A stretch of DNA of 64,000 nucleotides, from the NCBI GenBank assembly GCA_015548865.1, contig JADMXW010000019.1, forward strand, positions 1 through 64,000. The letters are read 5' to 3'. Under the pieces are notes generated by a model, which ran no database searches, was not told the origin of the DNA, and worked only from the letters and a program-made list of their open reading frames with translations. Positions 18,461 through 25,926 of the stretch are shown piece by piece (position 1 is the stretch's first letter; each line of letters opens with the position of its first letter). Source of the stretch: Serratia marcescens (GTDB lineage: Bacteria > Pseudomonadota > Gammaproteobacteria > Enterobacterales > Enterobacteriaceae). Made by a program: the position numbers and the translations under genes.

Positions 18461-18653
18461 AATGTACAGATACAACAAATGCTATTCGCTCTTTATTAGT
18501 TTTACAGGCTTCTCACCAGCCTCAAGGCATATGATGCACAAAGGATAGTGCAGAGATAACCAAGCCGTGGGCACTGCCATTTACTATTGGAATGTTCTAG
18601 TTTGCCATCGTCCATATATCTCTTTAGAAAAAAGGGAATCAGTTCTAATTTCC

Positions 18654-19193
18654 TCATGTTTTAGTTATATCCACTGAATGGCTTAATTTTATAAGTAGTT
18701 CATCTATCGCCTTGTCAAACCTAGTACCAGAATTTAATATAATCTGTACAATTTTTTGTCTCTCACTTTCTGTTTCCACCTCACCTTTAGCAAGTCGAAA
18801 ATAGCTATCATTTGCTGGCTTCAATAGCTCCCTCTTAATTTCAAACTCATTAAGCAAACTAGGAAAATATATGCCCAGCTTAGCCTGTAAAGTTGATATG
18901 GAATTTTCACCATAAAGTTTATTAGTCTTTTCCGCCAACTCAGAAAATGAAATTTCTCTTTTAGCAAGAGAAACCCAATCCATATGGCACTTGAAAACGG
19001 TCAACTTAAGCTGAGTTAATGATAGATAAAGCTCTTCTGCTTTTTGCAATTTTAGCTTTTCTATATCTCTGTCACGCTCTAATTGTGCCTGAGTTATTAA
19101 TCTTTTTTCATTTGCTATGTTGGATAGGAAAACCGCTATCAAAGCAGATGCTGAAGATATAACAGCTACTAATATTGTGGCCCATATGCTCAC
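18654..19193 (-). CDS. membrane-anchored coiled-coil protein, AT-rich accessory gene
   Basis: The 179-residue product has one N-terminal membrane segment (residues about 5-25, TILVAVISSASALIAVFLSN), then a charged helical region (QAQLERDRDIEKLKLQKAEE) facing one side of the membrane. It is much richer in A+T than the structural genes around it and is followed by its own terminator, features of a moron. Family not recognised. A role in superinfection exclusion or host fitness is speculation. Confidence 0.65.
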   Translation of the reverse strand: MSIWATILVAVISSASALIAVFLSNIANEKRLITQAQLERDRDIEKLKLQKAEELYLSLTQLKLTVFKCHMDWVSLAKREISFSELAEKTNKLYGENSISTLQAKLGIYFPSLLNEFEIKRELLKPANDSYFRLAKGEVETESERQKIVQIILNSGTRFDKAIDELLIKLSHSVDITKT

Positions 19194-19285
19194 TATCGTG
19201 CTCCATCAATAAATGAAAATTAGGTATATAGTACAGAACTATTACCTAAAATGCTTTGTATTGCACATAATAGCTTGCACAAAAC

Positions 19286-19414
19286 TTAGCTACCATACCC
19301 ACGATATGGAGGCATTACTATACAACCACAAAAAAACTCAATCACACCCCAGCCAACAACAGCACACATGGCTCCCAGAAAAATGAAAGCAGCATTTAGA
19401 TCACGGTCGAACAT
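19286..19414 (-). CDS. possible small membrane protein overlapping the end of Rz
   Basis: Starting at ATG 19414, inside the last codons of Rz, the frame encodes 42 residues (MFDRDLNAAFIFLGAMCAVV) with one hydrophobic helix and a Cys-rich stretch (FFCGCIV). No strong ribosome site is visible beyond the overlap itself, so expression would rely on coupling to Rz. I cannot assign a family. Confidence 0.4.
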   Translation of the reverse strand: MFDRDLNAAFIFLGAMCAVVGWGVIEFFCGCIVMPPYRGYGS

Positions 19415-19952
19415 CGGCTTTCTGCTGTCTTGCACTATCAACTTCACGTATTGCCACCAGTTGGTTGTTAGCCAGGTCAATCGCCGTTAGTAGCGGGTCA
19501 ATCCAGTAAACGGCCTGCGCGTATGTCAGTCGGCAGGCGGTGGCAATGGCGCTAACACTGGCTGTGTCAGACTTGCCGGTAGTGGCGTACATGGCGCTGG
19601 CACGTAGACTGTTCGCGTAGTCGAACAACCGGTCAACAACGCCATCAGTATTAGGCACGCACTGGCGGCTAGCGGGGTCTTTCTTGACCACTGTGCGAAT
19701 AATGATTTGTCGTTCATCTGATTTGGCCTTGATGTTGGTGGCGTACTGGCTGGCCTGCTGGGATATCTGGTTGAAGCGGTTGAACTCGAAAGCCTGCTTT
19801 GCGATGACCGTGGCTTGGCCTGCGGTTTCTTGCGTCAGTCTTTCTGTTTTACCCTGCTCTTCGCTGTACTTGCCGTGGTAGTGGTAGACACCGAATGACA
19901 GCGCAGCAATGAGAGCAAGCAGAACGGCGATTACTGTAGCCCTGATAGACAT
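19401..19952 (-). CDS. Rz-like i-spanin
   Basis: The 183-residue protein has an N-terminal inner-membrane anchor (residues about 5-24, ATVIAVLLALIAALSFGVYH), then a long periplasmic helical part with Gln/Lys coiled coil. It forms the inner half of the spanin complex that fuses inner and outer membranes in the last step of lysis. The o-spanin gene Rz1 is nested inside it in another frame. It follows the endolysin gene with a 22-base overlap. Confidence 0.85.
   Translation of the reverse strand: MSIRATVIAVLLALIAALSFGVYHYHGKYSEEQGKTERLTQETAGQATVIAKQAFEFNRFNQISQQASQYATNIKAKSDERQIIIRTVVKKDPASRQCVPNTDGVVDRLFDYANSLRASAMYATTGKSDTASVSAIATACRLTYAQAVYWIDPLLTAIDLANNQLVAIREVDSARQQKADVRP
19526..19717 (-). 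CDS. Rz1-like o-spanin lipoprotein, nested within Rz
   Basis: It is read in a different frame entirely inside the Rz-like gene. The 63-residue product has a signal peptide and lipobox (LILMALLTGCSTT, Cys at about residue 31). The mature part is Pro-rich (VYVPAPCTPLPASLTQPVLA), exactly the composition of outer-membrane Rz1 proteins. The nested arrangement is the lambda type. Confidence 0.85.
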   Translation of the reverse strand: MNDKSLFAQWSRKTPLAASACLILMALLTGCSTTRTVYVPAPCTPLPASLTQPVLAPLPPPAD

Positions 19953-20479
19953 AGTGATTCTTCCTTCGCCGCCCGGATAACAAGCCCCGGCAGACGCTGC
20001 CCGCCACCGTTAACGAAATCAGGCAAGTGATTGCACATGTTTACCCAGGAACCAGCCTGCGCCCATTTGTGGATAGACGTCTGCACTCTTTTCCCACTGA
20101 CCTTGCTGTAATAAGTTTTCAAGCCTGTACAACCCATGCGGAATGCAGCGGATACCATTGCGCTGAACGTGTTGTCGGTCATGTCACGCCCACGAAACTC
20201 ACGATTGATGCAACGCTCAGCGACCAGGATATTTTTCTCCCAGTCGGCAGCAATCTGCTGATCCGTCTTACGGGTACCATCAACGACGCCGTGCGTATTG
20301 CCAATGCCATCTGTCAAAATGCCTGCCGGACATACATAGGGGTCACGGCGGCATGATTCGGCATTGCCGATAAGTTCCAGTCCGGCTTGGTTGGTTCGCA
20401 CCTGGCCGTTGTTCATCACAATGCCGATGATTACGCTGACAGAGCAAACCACCGCAGCCGCTATCTTGCGTTTAGCCAT
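19931..20479 (-). CDS. SAR endolysin, lysozyme of the T4/P21 type (GH24)
   Basis: The 182-residue muramidase has an N-terminal signal-anchor-release helix (residues about 6-22) rich in Ala/Ser/Gly/Val, so it can be exported by Sec and later released. Catalytic spacing E-x8-C-x5-T is seen as Glu41, Cys50 and Thr56 (GNAESCRRDPYVCPAGILTD), the variant where Asp is replaced by Cys. Further Cys residues suggest disulfide control. The start overlaps the holin stop by 8 bases. Confidence 0.87.
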   Translation of the reverse strand: MAKRKIAAAVVCSVSVIIGIVMNNGQVRTNQAGLELIGNAESCRRDPYVCPAGILTDGIGNTHGVVDGTRKTDQQIAADWEKNILVAERCINREFRGRDMTDNTFSAMVSAAFRMGCTGLKTYYSKVSGKRVQTSIHKWAQAGSWVNMCNHLPDFVNGGGQRLPGLVIRAAKEESLCLSGLQ

Positions 20480-20732
20480 TGGTCTGCCCGCTCACTTTGA
20501 GATTAAATTCCTTACGCTTGTAGTACCAATTCAGCGCAAACGTTCCGATGGTGCACAGCATGCCGACGATGATCGCCCAGTCACTGAGTGTTAATCCTGC
20601 AATCTGATCGCCAAGCACTGTGAATTTATCCTCAATAGATGCGCCCCACGCCTTTAGAGACGTTCCGGCAGTGGTTAGCGTCGTGCCGGTTGTGTAAGCG
20701 GCCCTGCTCGATATTTTGCTCATGTCAGCCAT
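20472..20732 (-). CDS. class II (pinholin-like) holin
   Basis: The start is at ATG 20732 with GGGAGGTGAGG just upstream. The product of about 86 residues has two hydrophobic segments, a weakly hydrophobic first one and a stronger second one (SDWAIIVGMLCTIGTFALNW), and a basic C-terminus. This is the layout of phage 21 S. The opening MADMSK contains two Met codons three residues apart, like the dual start that gives holin and antiholin in phage 21. A pinholin fits the SAR endolysin next door. Confidence 0.75.
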   Translation of the reverse strand: MADMSKISSRAAYTTGTTLTTAGTSLKAWGASIEDKFTVLGDQIAGLTLSDWAIIVGMLCTIGTFALNWYYKRKEFNLKVSGQTNG

Positions 20733-20771
20733 AGCCTCACCTCCCAACAGGGATGGCGCTGTGTGATTTGC

Positions 20772-20800
20772 AGAAAAAAGAAAAGGCCTGACAAGCAGGC
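20772..20800 (-). terminator. late leader terminator 1
   Basis: GGCCTG / CAGGCC with a 5-base loop is followed on the minus strand by TTTTCTTTTTT. A strong intrinsic terminator just before the holin gene fits tR' of lambdoid late operons, read through by Q. Confidence 0.75.
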
Positions 20801-20821
20801 CAAAGGTGTGGTGCCGAATGC

Positions 20822-20842
20822 AAAAACCCCGCCGAAGCGAGG
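20822..20842 (-). terminator. late leader terminator 2
   Basis: CCTCGC / GCGGGG with one mismatch and loop TTCG is followed on the minus strand by TTTTT. It lies upstream of terminator 1 in the same leader, giving two stops in series. Confidence 0.6.
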
Positions 20843-21002
20843 TTGGGAAGATGGTTTAAGTACGTGGCAAAGCAACCACTCTTAACAGACTACGATAGTT
20901 TTTGCGTACGCGTTAGCGTTTTTGTATATTCAACCATACCTCTTGATTTCATTAAAAAACAAACTAATTAAATAATTAGCATGATAATAATTGGAGCTAT
21001 TT

Positions 21003-22004
21003 ATGAGTGTTGCGATCATTCGTAGCGAGGATGATGTTTATGAGCTTTTATCAACGTTAGTCAGCACTGACTCTTTCCCATCTGATTTGAAGGTTTTATT
21101 CGAAAATTGGCCTAACTTTAAAGTCCGACTTGTTGGTGAGCAATTTCAGTCCACAATCACACCAACTGTAATGAAAGCATTTTTAGAGCTTCAAGCGGGC
21201 ATATATAGATCGTATGCTACTGCTTGTTACGGTTCGCCTAACGCCACAAAACTGACTCGCGAAGAGCGAGATATGCTGGAAATGGTTGTTGAGGTTGAAC
21301 CCGGAAGCTCTAAATTTAATGTTGATTTTGGAGAAATACTCCAAAATGCTGTTGATAAAGTGGTGGGGAAAATGGATAGTAAACACATTCTTATCGCCCT
21401 TTTATCTTTTTCGGTACTGTATTTTGGCGATTCTGCTTATAAAAATTACCTTGAGAATCGTAAAGATATTAGGCAATCAGAAGCTAAGTCGGAAGAACAG
21501 CGAGAACTGATAAAACATCTAACTTTTGCTTCTGAGCAAGAAACAAAACGTGCTGTATTAATAGCTAACATCGCTGCTCAAAATAGCCGTGTTCACACTA
21601 TATCTGAACTATCGAAAGATACAAAAGCAGAGTTGCTAAAACGCTCATCATCAGCCGACACCATAGAGTTACAAGGAATAAAAATCAGTGGGGATGCGGC
21701 AGATGAGTTATCAAAAAATGCCAGACAGCAAGCAATTGAAATAAGACTTGACGGTAACTACCGAATACTTAATGTGGATTCTTCTGATCCAAATGAATTT
21801 AAGGTTAAGGTTAGAAGTCTTGAAAACGGAGAAGAGTTTGTGGCAACTGTACAAGACCTAACAGTTGATATGTCACATAAATTAGCATTACAGCGTGGCG
21901 AATGGGATAGACAGTCTGTTAAGCTAACAATTAATGCACGACAAAGGCCATCTGATGGCGCAATATACGCTGCAAAAGTCATCTACGCTGCTTTAGACAA
22001 ATAA
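21003..22004 (+). CDS. accessory membrane protein on the opposite strand (moron)
   Basis: The start is ATG 21003 with GGAG 9 bases upstream (an in-frame TTG at 20991 is part of that ribosome site). The 333-residue product has one membrane segment near residues 125-145 (HILIALLSFSVLYFGDSAYK), a Gln/Glu/Lys-rich helical stretch after it, and a C-terminal beta-rich domain (RLDGNYRILNVDSSDPNEFK). It is plus strand, AT-rich, and ends at its own terminator, inserted between the Q-like gene and the lysis genes. Not recognised. Likely expressed from the prophage. Confidence 0.7.
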   Translation: MSVAIIRSEDDVYELLSTLVSTDSFPSDLKVLFENWPNFKVRLVGEQFQSTITPTVMKAFLELQAGIYRSYATACYGSPNATKLTREERDMLEMVVEVEPGSSKFNVDFGEILQNAVDKVVGKMDSKHILIALLSFSVLYFGDSAYKNYLENRKDIRQSEAKSEEQRELIKHLTFASEQETKRAVLIANIAAQNSRVHTISELSKDTKAELLKRSSSADTIELQGIKISGDAADELSKNARQQAIEIRLDGNYRILNVDSSDPNEFKVKVRSLENGEEFVATVQDLTVDMSHKLALQRGEWDRQSVKLTINARQRPSDGAIYAAKVIYAALDK

Positions 22005-22026
22005 CCCGGCCAAGCCGGGTTTTTTA
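22003..22026 (+). terminator. terminator of the plus-strand accessory gene
   Basis: AACCCGGC / GCCGGGTT with loop CAA and a six-T run begins at the last bases of the gene. It separates this gene from the convergent Q-like gene. Confidence 0.85.
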
Positions 22027-22374
22027 TTAACATTCAATCATTGAGATTACGCCATAAATAAAACCAGTTGCATTTTGCATATCTTTCCTAACGGTCCCAT
22101 CAGAACATTTTCTTTTTTTAGCAATAGTTCTTAGTGAAACACAGAGCACAAAGTGAAGAATAACTAATTCATATTCCTCTGGTTTGTATTTTTTTAGCCG
22201 AGCAATACAGCCATCAAGAAGCATGCCTTCGTCATCATGACACTGAATGCGGCTTTTCTTTCCATGCGGTAGAAGTCCTTTAAACCCAGCTGCGATAGGT
22301 TGCCAATCCACACCGCTATTATCCGACGCAGCCCAAGCCCCCCAACGATCCAAACGCTCATACATATCACGCAT
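22027..22374 (-). CDS. Q-like late antitermination protein (phage 82 Q / Phage_antitermQ family)
   Basis: The product is 115 residues. The opening MRDMYERLDRWGAWAASDNS, the phrase DWQPIAAGFKGLLPHGKKSR, and the C-terminal helix-turn-helix-like RTIAKKRKCSDGTVRKDMQN are characteristic of the Q family of phages 82/HK97. It modifies RNA polymerase at the late promoter so that it passes the leader terminators. Start overlaps the DUF968 gene stop by 8 bases. Confidence 0.85.
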   Translation of the reverse strand: MRDMYERLDRWGAWAASDNSGVDWQPIAAGFKGLLPHGKKSRIQCHDDEGMLLDGCIARLKKYKPEEYELVILHFVLCVSLRTIAKKRKCSDGTVRKDMQNATGFIYGVISMIEC

Positions 22375-23392
22375 TCTCTACACCTTTTAGTTTCCCGATT
22401 GAAATAGCCCCGATCCCCAATGCACGGTTGAGGGTCTGAACCACTAACAGCAGTTGACTGCCATACTCCGCTTCCCATGCTGTTACATCCCTGTGTAGCT
22501 CGTCGTGGTGACAGCGGCACAGGGGAATAACAAACAGGTCATGCGTTTTTGTACCCATCCCGCCAAGCCCGTACCCTATTACGTGGTGCGGATCGTCAGC
22601 AGGAGCGCCACAGCATGCACATTGCTGTGACTTCACCCAGCGGGTGTACTTCTCACATTCCAGACGCTTTAACTTTGGACGCAGCATAAAACCGGCTGGT
22701 GGCTCCTCGTCTTCCACCAGCGCGATGATGGGTTTAATCCGCTCTATACGCTCACCAATGATGTCGTGTATTGGTGTTTCCCAAACAATGTCAGATTCCT
22801 TTTTCGGCCCTGGCTTCTCCTGTGGCGCAGGCATGCGCAGGCTGATGCGAATGGCATGCTCTGGCAGCAGATCTGATATCTGTTTCACCACAGCCCACCA
22901 ACTAAGCTCATGTGCTGTTACCTGATGACCTTCCGGTAATGCCAGCCAGATACGGGCCTGATTAATTACCCACTCGGCAACATTCCGATCCGCTAATTCA
23001 TCAAGTGCCGGTGACTCATGCCCGTGTACCAGGTTGTCACAGTGCCAGCACAACCGAATGGCGCTATGACCGTACCTCATGGTGGTGAAGTTCTTGGCGT
23101 GATAGTCGCTTTCGCGCTGACACACCGTTGACTGGTTCAGCCAGTAAATCAGGCCATCAGTACCACCAGCGGCATTAATCACACGTTCATTGGTCAGGAA
23201 TGGACACCAGCGCGGATCATTACCCAGTTGCTGTTCCTGATTCGGCAGCAAACCGGATGGAAGCCCTTTAAGTTCCTCCGGCTCACTGACCACCAGCACA
23301 CGGCGATTGAATAGTGACAGCAGGTTTTTACCTGGGCGCAATATGACTTGCCCCAGCTCGGGCACGATAACGGGTTTAAACAGTGCTCTCAT
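22367..23392 (-). CDS. DUF968 protein with HNH-like zinc motif
   Basis: The protein has about 341 residues from ATG 23392. The N-terminal half is the DUF968 region (VPELGQVILRPGKNLLSLFN). The C-terminal third has a nuclease-like cysteine-histidine array: CACCGAPADDPHHVIGYGLG, then LCRCHHDELH, which looks like an HNH/recombination nuclease fold. Common next to Q and RusA in lambdoid nin-type regions, where it is thought to aid recombination or DNA processing. Activity untested as far as I know. Confidence 0.78.
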   Translation of the reverse strand: MRALFKPVIVPELGQVILRPGKNLLSLFNRRVLVVSEPEELKGLPSGLLPNQEQQLGNDPRWCPFLTNERVINAAGGTDGLIYWLNQSTVCQRESDYHAKNFTTMRYGHSAIRLCWHCDNLVHGHESPALDELADRNVAEWVINQARIWLALPEGHQVTAHELSWWAVVKQISDLLPEHAIRISLRMPAPQEKPGPKKESDIVWETPIHDIIGERIERIKPIIALVEDEEPPAGFMLRPKLKRLECEKYTRWVKSQQCACCGAPADDPHHVIGYGLGGMGTKTHDLFVIPLCRCHHDELHRDVTAWEAEYGSQLLLVVQTLNRALGIGAISIGKLKGVENA

Positions 23393-23402
23393 CAATCGTC
23401 CC

Positions 23403-24218
23403 TTACACTGCTTTTGCTGTCAGCATCAATGTCAGCAGATCGTCTATGCGGGACTCGTAAAAGTGCGGTTGCGTTTCTCGTGGGTTGTTTGGCGGCGTGA
23501 TGTTTTTTCCATAACGTAGCCCTTTGGAACTGACTACCCAGAATTCTTTACGCCCGTTCTTGGCTCTGGCTGAGGAACTCGGGCGGGAACGACGCTCAAC
23601 GATCCCCAATCCCTCAAGACGCCGATATGCCTCTGTCACAGGAACGTTGATACCGCGATTACTGAGGATTGTTTTAAGTGCCATTGTTGGACGGCTGGAA
23701 CCGTCTACAGCATCAGAAGGGGCATCAATGGCATATGAGGGCGCTATGCTGGGTAAGCCTACGGCATCCTGTAACTTTTGGCAGGCTCCAAGCACCGATG
23801 AATTGGAGAGGTTTAGTGATTGCTGCATGAAACCAAGAAGGGTTATCCCTGCCTGCATCAGATCAGCAGCGTTGTTGCTATGGGATTGCGTCATTATCGC
23901 ATCGAATGTGCGGATAACTTTGAGGTGAAACGCGGCATTGATCCACATTGCATAAGCATAAACAAGCTCTTTGCAAACGTAGGTGCCCTGGTTAAGCCCT
24001 CCCCTGATTGTCTCAACAGGAGCGATACCCAAATTCTGGGTAACGGTCAATTCGTTCAGGAGTTCGATGGTTTGCGGGCTTGCAAAAAACTTCCCCGGCT
24101 CTTTGGAACGCTCATTCGCACCAGTGGCAATAGCAGCACGATGCAAATCATTCAGACAGTAACGGCCAGACTGATCACGGCGTACAGATACGCCGTCAAT
24201 TACGATTAATTGACTCAT
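23403..24218 (-). CDS. KilA-N domain DNA-binding protein
   Basis: The start is taken at ATG 24218 (MSQLIVIDGVSVRRDQSGRY) with GGGGAA upstream. The upstream in-frame extension has no family resemblance. Residues about 5-110 are the KilA-N domain (CLNDLHRAAIATGANERSKE, VYAYAMWINAAFHLKVIRTF). The C-terminal part (RRLEGLGIVERRSRPSSSAR) reads like a winged helix. Probably a transcription or anti-repression factor of the phage. Confidence 0.8.
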   Translation of the reverse strand: MSQLIVIDGVSVRRDQSGRYCLNDLHRAAIATGANERSKEPGKFFASPQTIELLNELTVTQNLGIAPVETIRGGLNQGTYVCKELVYAYAMWINAAFHLKVIRTFDAIMTQSHSNNAADLMQAGITLLGFMQQSLNLSNSSVLGACQKLQDAVGLPSIAPSYAIDAPSDAVDGSSRPTMALKTILSNRGINVPVTEAYRRLEGLGIVERRSRPSSSARAKNGRKEFWVVSSKGLRYGKNITPPNNPRETQPHFYESRIDDLLTLMLTAKAV

Positions 24219-24337
24219 AGATTCCCCTACACCTGTTTTTAATCCGCTCCCCGACATCTGCACACGCGGGAAACGATGCACATTTTTTACACTACAACAG
24301 ATTGAATAAGAGGACAAAGGCATTATTGGTCGCCTCC

Positions 24338-24703
24338 TTAAAATGTGTCGATGGTGATTTCAGCTTTGCCACCACGCGTTACCGGCCCCCACTCCACCAG
24401 CATCCGTTTTACCTGGTTGTCATCCAGCCAGATACCCGCATGGGTAAGGGAGTCAAATAACGCTTTCAGGTAGTTATCCAAATCCCGGCGCTTTCTGTCC
24501 GGTGGCATGAGAATGACTTTTACCGATACCAAATCGGTACGCGGTTTGGGATAACGGTTTAGCTGTTCCACTACATCAGCAATGGCGTTAGTGAGGTATT
24601 TGCGGCCAGCAGCACTGACCAGGTGCCGTCCAGTTAACGATCCTTTGTTTGGAGCGCGCCAGTAGCTGTTTACGCTGGGTGGGAATGGCAGAGTCAATTT
24701 CAT
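24338..24703 (-). CDS. rusA: RusA-family Holliday junction resolvase
   Basis: The 121-residue protein has the RusA opening LTLPFPPSVNSYWRAPNKG. The acidic metal site RRDLDNYLKALFDSLTHAGI follows, then WLDDNQVKRM; the Asp residues in these motifs are the known catalytic set. It resolves recombination intermediates of the replicating phage DNA. Its start overlaps the ParB-like gene stop by 4 bases. Confidence 0.9.
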   Translation of the reverse strand: MKLTLPFPPSVNSYWRAPNKGSLTGRHLVSAAGRKYLTNAIADVVEQLNRYPKPRTDLVSVKVILMPPDRKRRDLDNYLKALFDSLTHAGIWLDDNQVKRMLVEWGPVTRGGKAEITIDTF

Positions 24704-25047
24704 GCGTCCACCTCTGGCATAGCCAATTCCTCAACAACCTCACCGCTTTCCACGTAATACAAATGGCTGTCTGTGATGTTGTTGATCAGGAGCACTTCAA
24801 TTTCCCGTTGCGTCATGCCTTTGAATATCTTCGCCAGCTTCTTACGGATCGGGCGGTAGGTAGGCTCTACACCTGCTAGCTTTGCTGCTGCGTAGCTGTG
24901 GTGACCATCCATGATCAACGTGTATTGCTTACCTCTCAGCACGACCGGGTAGACTTCAACGTAGAAGCGGTTAAACCGATAGGCTTTGTCTACGACTTTT
25001 GCGCGATCAAGGTAACGTTGGCTGCTAATGAGTGGACCGTTGATCAT
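24700..25047 (-). CDS. ParB/Srx-like small protein
   Basis: The 115-residue protein contains LIMDGHHSYAAAKLAGVEPT, the DGHHR-like motif of the ParB N-terminal/sulfiredoxin fold, which binds nucleotides. No DNA-binding half follows, so it is a stand-alone fold. It is coupled to the Dam-like methylase (start overlaps by 4 bases) and RusA. Its function is not known. Confidence 0.6.
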   Translation of the reverse strand: MINGPLISSQRYLDRAKVVDKAYRFNRFYVEVYPVVLRGKQYTLIMDGHHSYAAAKLAGVEPTYRPIRKKLAKIFKGMTQREIEVLLINNITDSHLYYVESGEVVEELAMPEVDA

Positions 25048-25709
25048 GCTGCGGCCCTCGCAGTCAGTCGTGCAGCTTCTCTGTGGATCTGCGCCATGAA
25101 TGCTTCACCCTGCGCATACAGCCGATCACGTTCGATATAGGCAATTGCTGGGCCGCGCCATTGCTTGTCGAAAATAGCGATCGCACCGGCAAAGAATGCA
25201 CTGGTTGCTACCTGTTTTTCGTCTTTGGGCTTGAACCAGGTCGGCAGGTCAAAGCCAATGCGACCACGGATAAAGGCGATATGGTCTGCCTGTTCAGGCC
25301 ACCAGACTTCGGATGTAGCGGATTTGATGAGAAACACGTAGCGCCCGCCAAGTTCACGCATCGCAATAACGTGCTCGATGATGTGACGCATGCCGGTGAT
25401 GTACTGGCCTTCGTGCTGTTTGGCGCGGGAATACGGCGGGTTGCCGAATGCAGCACCGTTCAGCTCAGTTAGACGCTCAGACCAGTCTTGCGCCAGCGCG
25501 TTATCTTCAGCGGTGTAAAAGGCTTCACACTTCGAGTTTTCACCATCGCTGAACAGGTCCAGCACCAACGGGCCAAACATGGCATTGATACCCCAGAACA
25601 GCGGGTCTGGAGTGCGCCACTGATCGCCAACATCCTTAAGTTCGTGGGCTGCTTCCGCTTTGTAGGCATTCAGCGCCTGAACGTACTCGGTTTGGGAAAA
25701 GTCAGTCAT
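25044..25709 (-). CDS. phage DNA N6-adenine methyltransferase (Dam type)
   Basis: The start is at ATG 25709 with GGAGGT 9 bases before. The ~221-residue product has the opening DQWRTPDPLFWGINAMFGPL and the catalytic motif FGNPPYS (NPPY class) near residue 90. It matches the phage N-6-adenine methyltransferase family (PF05869). It would methylate phage DNA, for escape from restriction or timing of replication. Confidence 0.87.
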   Translation of the reverse strand: MTDFSQTEYVQALNAYKAEAAHELKDVGDQWRTPDPLFWGINAMFGPLVLDLFSDGENSKCEAFYTAEDNALAQDWSERLTELNGAAFGNPPYSRAKQHEGQYITGMRHIIEHVIAMRELGGRYVFLIKSATSEVWWPEQADHIAFIRGRIGFDLPTWFKPKDEKQVATSAFFAGAIAIFDKQWRGPAIAYIERDRLYAQGEAFMAQIHREAARLTARAAA

Positions 25710-25926
25710 TGAGTACACCTCCCGCTGCCGTCATCACTCTGATGCCGCTGTATTGGCTTCTCAGTCCGTTTGCACTGATCTGGCATTTCTCACGACGTCG
25801 GGCCACCTCTGCACGCGCTTGCTTCCCTTCGGTCTGGTCAAGTACCGTCAGCCATACTCGGGCGGCTCTGCGCCACAGGCGTTTGCTTTCTAACTCCTCG
25901 GCTAATGCGATATCGTCGGTTATCAT
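25702..25926 (-). CDS. PerC-like small regulator
   Basis: The 74-residue basic protein contains ELESKRLWRRAARVWLTVLD and RREKCQIS, the conserved Leu-Trp-Arg-Arg-Ala-Ala pattern and the RRxxC ending of PerC-family proteins common in lambdoid phages. Likely a transcription regulator. Start overlaps the replication gene by 4 bases, stop overlaps the methylase start. Confidence 0.65.
   Translation of the reverse strand: MITDDIALAEELESKRLWRRAARVWLTVLDQTEGKQARAEVARRREKCQISANGLRSQYSGIRVMTAAGGVLND

Larger units (their letters stand above)
20748..21002 (-). promoter_or_regulatory. late-operon leader region
   Basis: This interval between the plus-strand accessory gene and the holin carries two consecutive minus-strand terminators and no gene. 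It is where the late promoter of a Q-controlled operon is expected, since the Q-like gene is further upstream at 22.0-22.4 kb. I could not identify a clear -35/-10 pair, so the promoter position is open. Confidence 0.5.

Noticed and set aside
23524..23928. 134-codon plus frame within the KilA-N gene
   Set aside because: Shadow of the minus-strand gene; composition and lack of ribosome site.
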